This document shows, one piece after another, positions 59,080 through 64,000 of a stretch of 64,000 bases of DNA. Both the position numbers and the translations under genes were made by a program. Numbering within the stretch: position 1 is the stretch's first letter; each line of letters starts with the position of its first letter. The notes under the pieces were generated by a model. It saw only the letters and a program-made list of their open reading frames with translations. It was not told the DNA's origin and ran no database searches. Where the stretch lies: contig JANATG010000008.1 of assembly GCA_029449235.1 (NCBI GenBank), forward strand, positions 2,046,001-2,110,000, in the 5' to 3' direction. This DNA comes from Linnemannia schmuckeri. Lineage: Eukaryota; Mortierellomycota; Mortierellomycetes; Mortierellales; Mortierellaceae.

Positions 59080-59539
59080 GTAGATGATGCCGCAGCGCAG
59101 GTGGAGAAGAGAGATAGGGCAACATATAGCGGCAGAGTCATGGGCAACGTTTAAGTTTTCGGGATGGGCATTGGATTAGAGCAAAATTGTGGGCAACGAA
59201 TAAACTTACTATGGGTAACATTTAAGGAACCAAAAAAAGGTGGGCAACAAATAGAATATTCCCTGTGCAAAGAGTATCTCGCGTCAATTGTTTACCGACA
59301 CATAAACATGGAGAATAAAATCTAGGCAAGGTGGTTGTGCCTCAAAAGGAATGAATGCGCTAGGTGTAAAGACAAACTCTGAGCTTGAAAGCTGCCGCAC
59401 AGCGTTTACCTAAAAAGTAACAAAAAACAACACCTGACACAACGTAGACGGCAGTTCTTCTCTTTAAGGAATAAAGCTGCGGGCTATAGCTACCAACTGC
59501 CTTTCACTCCAGGAGAATGAAAGCTTCCAAAATGGGAAG

Positions 59540-60284
59540 AAGATATTCTGACTATAATGTCAGTTTAGTTATTCTGACACTATAGTTAGATTAGCCAGAT
59601 ATTCTAACAGCATGTCAGATTAACCAGATATTCTGACATCTATTGTCAGAATATCTTTGCCTGACGGAAGCTAATCTGACAGCAACAAATGTCAGATTAT
59701 CAGCCCGTAAAAAGTTATTCTGACATCATAATTTTGGAAACATGTCAGAATATCTTTTTTTTACAATCAGATTAACTGCCGCGCTCACATACAATAAACG
59801 CCCTTTCACTTCGTTTTTATTTATGAAGGTCGAAATGGCCGTGAAGAATTCTACTAAAAGAGGTAAAACGAAACGTCCTATTCAAAGTTGCGAAACGAAA
59901 TGGCCTTGAAAAAAATACTAGAAGAGGAAAAATAAAACGTTCTGTTCAGAGTTGCGAAAATGAAATAGCGAAACGAAACAGATGCCCAGGGCCAATCGAA
60001 CTCTTGGACAAAATAGGCACTTGAACTCACTTGACACTTTCCAAGGATCCACCCGCCCTTAGACTCGACATTTGATGTGCTGAAATGGATGGTGTTTATT
60101 TCCCTTCATATGAGTATTACATGTCAGAATATCCAGATAATCAGACATTGATGGCATGTCAGAATATCCAGATAATCAGACATTGATGGCATGTCAGAAC
60201 AACTTTTCTTGGAAATGATAATTTGACAGCACATGTCAGACTAGCTAGAAAAACGTTATTTTGATATCAATGTCATATTATCTT
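59540..60284. repeat. Cluster of short TATTCTGACAT-type inverted repeats
   Basis: Many short copies of ATTCTGACAT and its complement ATGTCAGAAT occur in both orientations. A perfect 13-bp hairpin is at 59626-59656 (AGATATTCTGACA, 5-nt loop). A 35-bp unit starting ATGTCAGAATATCCAG is duplicated in tandem at 60121-60190. This is probably another decayed inverted-repeat element; its ends are not clear. Confidence 0.6.
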
Positions 60285-61477
60285 GGGTTAATCTATTTGA
60301 CAACCCGGGTTGTTCATTTTATTCGACAACCCGCAGTCAAATTTGCCAGAAAAAAAAGAATGCTAATTGGCAACCCGGGTTGACAGATTACATTGGAGCA
60401 AATTTGACAACCCTGGGTTGCCAAACAGCGAGTGCCTTTTGTGCAGAGTCGACACCAAGCCTAGGAAATAGGATTCATTGTGAACGGGTACCTACTGCGA
60501 GACGCTTTAACCTCTCGTGTGACACCAAGAAAGAGACGAAAAAAAAGAAGAAAGTAGCAGCAAAGAAGAGTCGCAAGCGCAGTGCAAATAGCGCCATTTG
60601 TCCTAAGAACTGTCGGCTCCAAAAAAGTAGAATGTGTGTTTGATGTAACATACCGTTTGGATATTGGACGAAAGAAACGACAGCATGTCATTCTTTTGAA
60701 AGATAGCTCGTACATTTGTACTTGCCTTCTACTCCAAAATAACGGGATTGTATGTCGCCATTTTTTCCATCTCATGCAAGGCGACCGCCGCCTCAAGTAT
60801 CATATCAAGCTCATTCCAAGGCGATGGTACATGGATCACCTTCAGGACTCAGGAGAGTTGGAAGAGTCTTTCGGGCCGTTTTCGCATGCCATGACACAAA
60901 AGGCAAACATTGGCGAGGATGAGGATGGAATGTCTGATGTGCCTGTTGTCACATTTATGAGCGACATTTTCAAGATTTTCCCGTTGGCGACTTCACTCTC
61001 GCAAGACGACCAAAGCCAGCTTTCAAAAAAAGCGTCGACATGGAGAGATTTCAGGCCTGGTGAAGGATATTCTCAAGGTGGCGGATTCGAGTCCAGAGAT
61101 GTTTGAGATGGTTAAAGAGAGGCTTGGTGATGTTATTGTGGAAGGGAAAGGTCTTGAGGGCATGAGGGATCCAGTCCATGTCAAAGCGAAAAGCAGACCA
61201 AAGAAGACACGAATGAAGAGTAGTATGGAGACTATAGCACGCTCTACAAAGTGTAGGGTATGTAATGAGCCTGGGCACAACTTTAGAAAATACTACGGCC
61301 AGGGTGCTCTAAATATTTGAATACACTATTCAAACATATCTATTTGGCAACCGGATTGGCAAATGAGGCTTTTTATCACTTGGCAACCTGGGTTGTTAAA
61401 TGAGCCCGGCTACCTTCCTAATTTGATAAAGGTTGTCGAATAAAACGAACAACCTGGGTTGTCAAGTAGATTAACCC
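60285..61477. mobile_element. Mutator-like DNA transposon, internally deleted, with 9-bp target duplication
   Basis: The element has terminal inverted repeats of about 48 bp with some four mismatches, starting GGGTTAATCTATTTGACAAC at the left and ending in its complement at the right. It is flanked by the exact 9-bp duplication TATTATCTT (60276-60284 and 61478-61486). CAACCCGGGTTG-type motifs repeat just inside both ends, as expected for transposase binding sites. Only the C-terminal part of a transposase remains. Confidence 0.9.
60582..61318 (+). pseudogene. Mutator-like transposase remnant (SWIM finger and zinc knuckle)
   Basis: Two overlapping frames together give the tail of a Mutator-like transposase. 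The first (to 61106) carries a SWIM finger, YICTCLLLQNNGIVCRHFFH. The second (to 61318) carries DPVHVKAKSRPKKTRMKS and a zinc knuckle CRVCNEPGHNFRKY, whose last cysteine is replaced by Tyr. The frame changes near an A7 tract (61025-61031). The DDE catalytic core is missing, so it cannot act on its own. Confidence 0.75.
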
Positions 61478-61569
61478 TATTATCTTATTCCTCCAAAATG
61501 GCCGTTCACGGTTCGAAAAAAACGCCCCCCCCAAGTCTGGCATTCAAAGGCGGAAAGGGCAAAAGATAG

Positions 61570-61650
61570 CGTCAACAGCAGGATTTGAACCTGCGCGGGA
61601 TATCCCATGTGATTTCGAGTCACACGCCTTAACCGCTCGGCCATATTGAC
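61570..61650 (-). tRNA. tRNA-Ser (CGA)
   Basis: The minus strand folds as a class II tRNA: acceptor GTCAATA with TGTTGAC, anticodon stem TGTGA/TCACA with loop CTCGAAA, a long variable arm (GGGATATCCC) and T arm GCAGG-TTCAAAT-CCTGC. No intron. TTTT follows at the 3' side. It lies just outside the LINE fragment. Confidence 0.95.
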
Positions 61651-61762
61651 ATCTTGTTGCTTGATGGATTCTCGTTCCTCAAACCGATCCTTGTATACCA
61701 TGCACGCGAATCGAGATTCTCCCACTGGATATGTGTGTCACGTGAATTTACCCGATTTTTTT

Positions 61763-62946
61763 TTGGTGGCAAAGAATCCTAAAGTAGCACACACTCCTCT
61801 CTGTGGCCTTGATCAGGGAGGAGTCGAGAGCCCTCTTCTCTGGCGTATCGTGTACGAGGTTCTGCTCGCTCAAGTGTGGCAGTCCAGCCTTGGCTACTCC
61901 ATGACCAACGGAGCAGACCTACGGACCTTCCACAAGATCCCCACCTTTGAGTTCCTGCACCCTGACACGCCACTCAAGATCGCCTGCCTCGCGTTCATGG
62001 ACGACACGCAATGGATTGCTCCATCCAAGGCCAATCTACAAGAGATCTCAAACAAGGCGATGAGTTTTTTCACACTACATGGAATTGAGATCAATCCAAA
62101 AAAATCAGAACTAATCGTGGTCAACCCTACCTGTGCCGAGCTTTCCATCAATCTTGGTCCAGACAAAGTGACCGCACTGCCTCCTGATGCCGCTGCTAGG
62201 GTTCTGGGTGTCTGGTTCTCGGCTGACGGCAAGGGCGTCCACACTCGACAGCTAGTCAAGGAGGAAGTGTCAAAGATGTGTCAGATTTTGTCCCGCAAGG
62301 CTGTCACCGACAAGCAGTGCATCTACATCTTCAACAATGTCCTGCTTCCAAGGATTCTTTACCGTCTGTCGGTGACAATCCTTAGCACCCGCGAGCTCAA
62401 AACCATTGTCGGTCAGTACTCAAGCGTCGTCCGTCAGAAGGTGGGTCTGCCCTTAGGCTCACCAGCTAGTATCCTGTTTCACCGTCGGCTGTACGGCCTT
62501 CGTGACCTCGGCGACGCCATGACGGAAGAACAAGTCTCAACCGCCCATCTACGACTCAACGACCAAGATCTGCTGGGAACAGTGATGACGAACCGAGCAA
62601 TGGCCCACCAAGCAGAGTGTCGACTCATGGTCTCTTCCTTCCTCGTCCCTACCATCGGTGCCCAATTCAGCCGTAACAACTTCTTTGGACATGTCTGCCG
62701 CCTTATGGTAGAAAGGGGCATCACTTTCCAGTCCCCAGGAACACCTGTCGACATTACTCGCTTCATCGGCTTCATACTTCCCCCGGGCGTATATCCAAAA
62801 ATCGCTCATCGACTCTTCCTGAACGGGGTTGTCAGTCTGGATGACGTATTGACTGATGATGGTCAATCTCTGGTATCCTGGCAACACATCCACACAACCT
62901 ACAAGCTCAAAGGTCCCGTTCGCCGCTGGTTCAAAGATGCAACTTT
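61763..62946 (+). pseudogene. 5'-truncated non-LTR (LINE) reverse transcriptase, interrupted
   Basis: The C-terminal half of a reverse transcriptase is visible: LDQGGVESPLLWRIVYEVLL, the catalytic box FMDDTQW, then PKKSELIVVNP and LGVWFSADGKG. The N-terminal fingers and any endonuclease are absent, typical of 5'-truncated LINE copies. The 3' end is cut at 62946 by the LTR retrotransposon; the frame runs on into the LTR to a chance stop at 63010. The exact left edge is unclear. The family is not assigned. Confidence 0.8.
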
Positions 62947-63035
62947 TGTAAGGAGTGGAAGGAAGAGATGTCTTTGTATTTTGGTAATAGTTGTCTATTT
63001 ATCTAATTAAGGTAATCGGGGGTCCAATCGTTGCA
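62947..63035. repeat. Putative 89-bp LTR of Ty3/Gypsy element
   Basis: On the plus strand the segment begins TGTAAGGAG and ends GTTGCA, the TG...CA form of an LTR. Directly outside it, in the sense of the element, is the polypurine tract AAAAGGGGAAGG (63036-63047). It abuts the interrupted LINE frame at 62946. No second LTR lies in the window to confirm the length. Confidence 0.65.
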
Positions 63036-63045
63036 CCTTCCCCTT

Positions 63046-64000
63046 TTAAAAAACGATCCCATGGTCCTTTTTGAATGCGTTGACCAGGTCTTGGCAATTT
63101 TCCAGGTTGGCAGCTGGCTCCCATGTCTGATCCTCACGTCCGTAACCTTTCCAAGCAACGAGGAACTGGTGCTGTCGCCGGTACTTTCTGTATCGTAGAA
63201 TGGATTCGACCTCGTATTCCTCGGTGCCTTCGACGACGACAGGTGGTGGTGGTGCTGGTGTTCGGCGGCCGAATGTAAGTGGTGACTCAATATAGTGGCG
63301 AAAAAGATCGACGTGAAAGATATTGTGGATGTTGTAGGAGGGGGGTAAGTCGACGAGGAAGGTAACTGGTGATCGTTGCTCCAGTAGGGTGAATGGTCCA
63401 ATAAAACGAGGCTTGAGCTTGTCCGAGCTGAGTCCGCTGTCGGCTGGCATGGTAATGTTCTCTGCACTGAGAAGGACCTTGTCGCCAACTTTGTAGTCAT
63501 GGTCGCGTCGTCTCTTGTCGGCTTGTTCCTTTTGATGATCCTGAGCTCGCTGCAGTGCATCCTGGGCGAAAATTAGTGCCGTTGCTTGCTGATCCAGATA
63601 GTCATGGACGCTGGGGACGTTGCTGTCAGTGTGGGAGAGGAGGGTGGCGGGGATGCGGGGATGTTGTCCAGTGTTGAGGAAAAAAGGTGAATGGCCGGTT
63701 GAGTGGTGGACGGAGTTGTTGTAGGCAAATTCTGCTGCAGGGAGGAGGGTGTCCCAGTTAGTCTGCTTTTCATCGATAAAGGCGCGCAGCATGATTCCTA
63801 GTGTCTTGTTCATAACTTCCGTCTGTCCATCCGTCTGTGGGTGATAGGCTGTTGACATTGCAAGCTTGACATCCATAAGCCGGTGGAGCTCCTGCCAAAA
63901 ATGACTGGTGAATTTGCTATCGCGATCCGAGACGATTGTTGTTGGCATCCCATGATGGCGGAACACATTGTCGAAAAACTGGCGAGCAACGTCGGGGGCG
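63046..64000 (-). CDS. Ty3/Gypsy pol C-terminus: integrase with chromodomain (partial)
   Basis: The frame is open from the window edge to TAA at 63046, about 318 residues. The integrase core shows two of the three catalytic acidic residues in SDRDSKF and TDGQTEVMNKTL, then the NTGQHPRIP block and the GPY/F-type module KLKPRFIGPFTLL. A chromodomain follows (YEVESILRYRKYRRQHQFLV, WKGYGREDQTWEP), which in chromoviruses steers insertion to marked chromatin. The stop codon overlaps the polypurine tract. The part seen has no disabling change, so the element may be young. Confidence 0.93.
   Translation of the reverse strand, partial: APDVARQFFDNVFRHHGMPTTIVSDRDSKFTSHFWQELHRLMDVKLAMSTAYHPQTDGQTEVMNKTLGIMLRAFIDEKQTNWDTLLPAAEFAYNNSVHHSTGHSPFFLNTGQHPRIPATLLSHTDSNVPSVHDYLDQQATALIFAQDALQRAQDHQKEQADKRRRDHDYKVGDKVLLSAENITMPADSGLSSDKLKPRFIGPFTLLEQRSPVTFLVDLPPSYNIHNIFHVDLFRHYIESPLTFGRRTPAPPPPVVVEGTEEYEVESILRYRKYRRQHQFLVAWKGYGREDQTWEPAANLENCQDLVNAFKKDHGIVF

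Larger units (their letters stand above)
57791..59262. mobile_element. Non-autonomous Mutator-like element with internal inverted duplication
   Basis: The 1472-bp element is flanked on both sides by the exact 9-bp direct repeat CTGTGCAAA (57782-57790 and 59263-59271), the target-duplication size of Mutator-like elements. Terminal inverted repeats of 70 bp or more share CTATTTGTTGCCCA and CCCATAGTAA, and GTTGCCC units recur inside. No transposase is present. The core is a perfect-looking inverted duplication (58200-58553 against 58726-59079). The terminal repeat is related to that of the element at 55158-55835. Confidence 0.85.
62947..64000 (-). mobile_element. Ty3/Gypsy chromovirus, 3' part
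   Basis: The element reads leftward and runs off the right edge of the window. It comprises the end of pol and the putative 3' LTR, and is inserted in the LINE fragment. Confidence 0.9.

Noticed and set aside
61646..61762. N-terminal 40 codons of the 454-codon reverse transcriptase frame
   Set aside because: They overlap the tRNA-Ser edge and show no reverse transcriptase similarity, so the frame's apparent ATG is not a gene start.

Overview
The window is nuclear DNA from a filamentous fungus, most likely an early-diverging one of the Mortierella type (Mortierellomycota/Mucoromycota). Nearly every gene carries many short GT-AG introns. The gene set is eukaryotic: dynein heavy chain, VPS15, LAS1, TAD2, profilin, PMP3, an Sds3-like protein and a CM1 centrosomin-type protein. 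An Integrator subunit 11 gene, which yeasts lack, argues against a yeast. The lineage call is an inference from gene content and style; no marker gene was compared. All exon coordinates come from reading splice sites and phases by eye; every multi-exon model given closes in frame.

Positions 1-9148 form a giant palindrome. Two 4315-bp arms, identical wherever checked, flank a 518-bp spacer. Each arm carries one large F-box/LRR-like gene and two members of a family of proteins of about 60 residues. The same family continues outside the palindrome at 9.8, 10.7 and 11.6 kb, the last copy broken by an in-frame stop. That gives five distinct members and seven copies in 12 kb. They share TATA boxes, an upstream box and a 3' UGUAC/AAUAAA arrangement. 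I know of no description of this family, and it is the best candidate for an undescribed system here.

From 12 to 53.5 kb lies an ordinary, dense housekeeping region: LAS1 (-), profilin (-), TAD2 (-), PMP3 (+), a TPR protein (+), an Sds3-like gene (+), cytoplasmic dynein heavy chain (-, 14 exons), VPS15 (+, 24 exons), INTS11 (-) and a CM1 coiled-coil protein (+, 12 exons). Dynein/VPS15 and INTS11/CM1 are divergent pairs sharing short promoter regions; VPS15/INTS11 and Sds3-like/dynein converge. The dynein, CM1 and profilin genes all serve the cytoskeleton, but nothing shows that their proximity is functional.

From 53.5 kb to the end is a gene-poor island of transposable elements with two tRNA genes, Thr-AGT and Ser-CGA. 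Two Mutator-like elements have exact 9-bp target duplications. One keeps a frameshifted SWIM/zinc-knuckle transposase tail; the other holds a 354-bp inverted duplication that would fold into a hairpin RNA. Two further terminal-inverted-repeat elements are older. At the right edge a Ty3/Gypsy chromovirus with an apparent 89-bp LTR is inserted in a truncated LINE reverse transcriptase and runs off the window.
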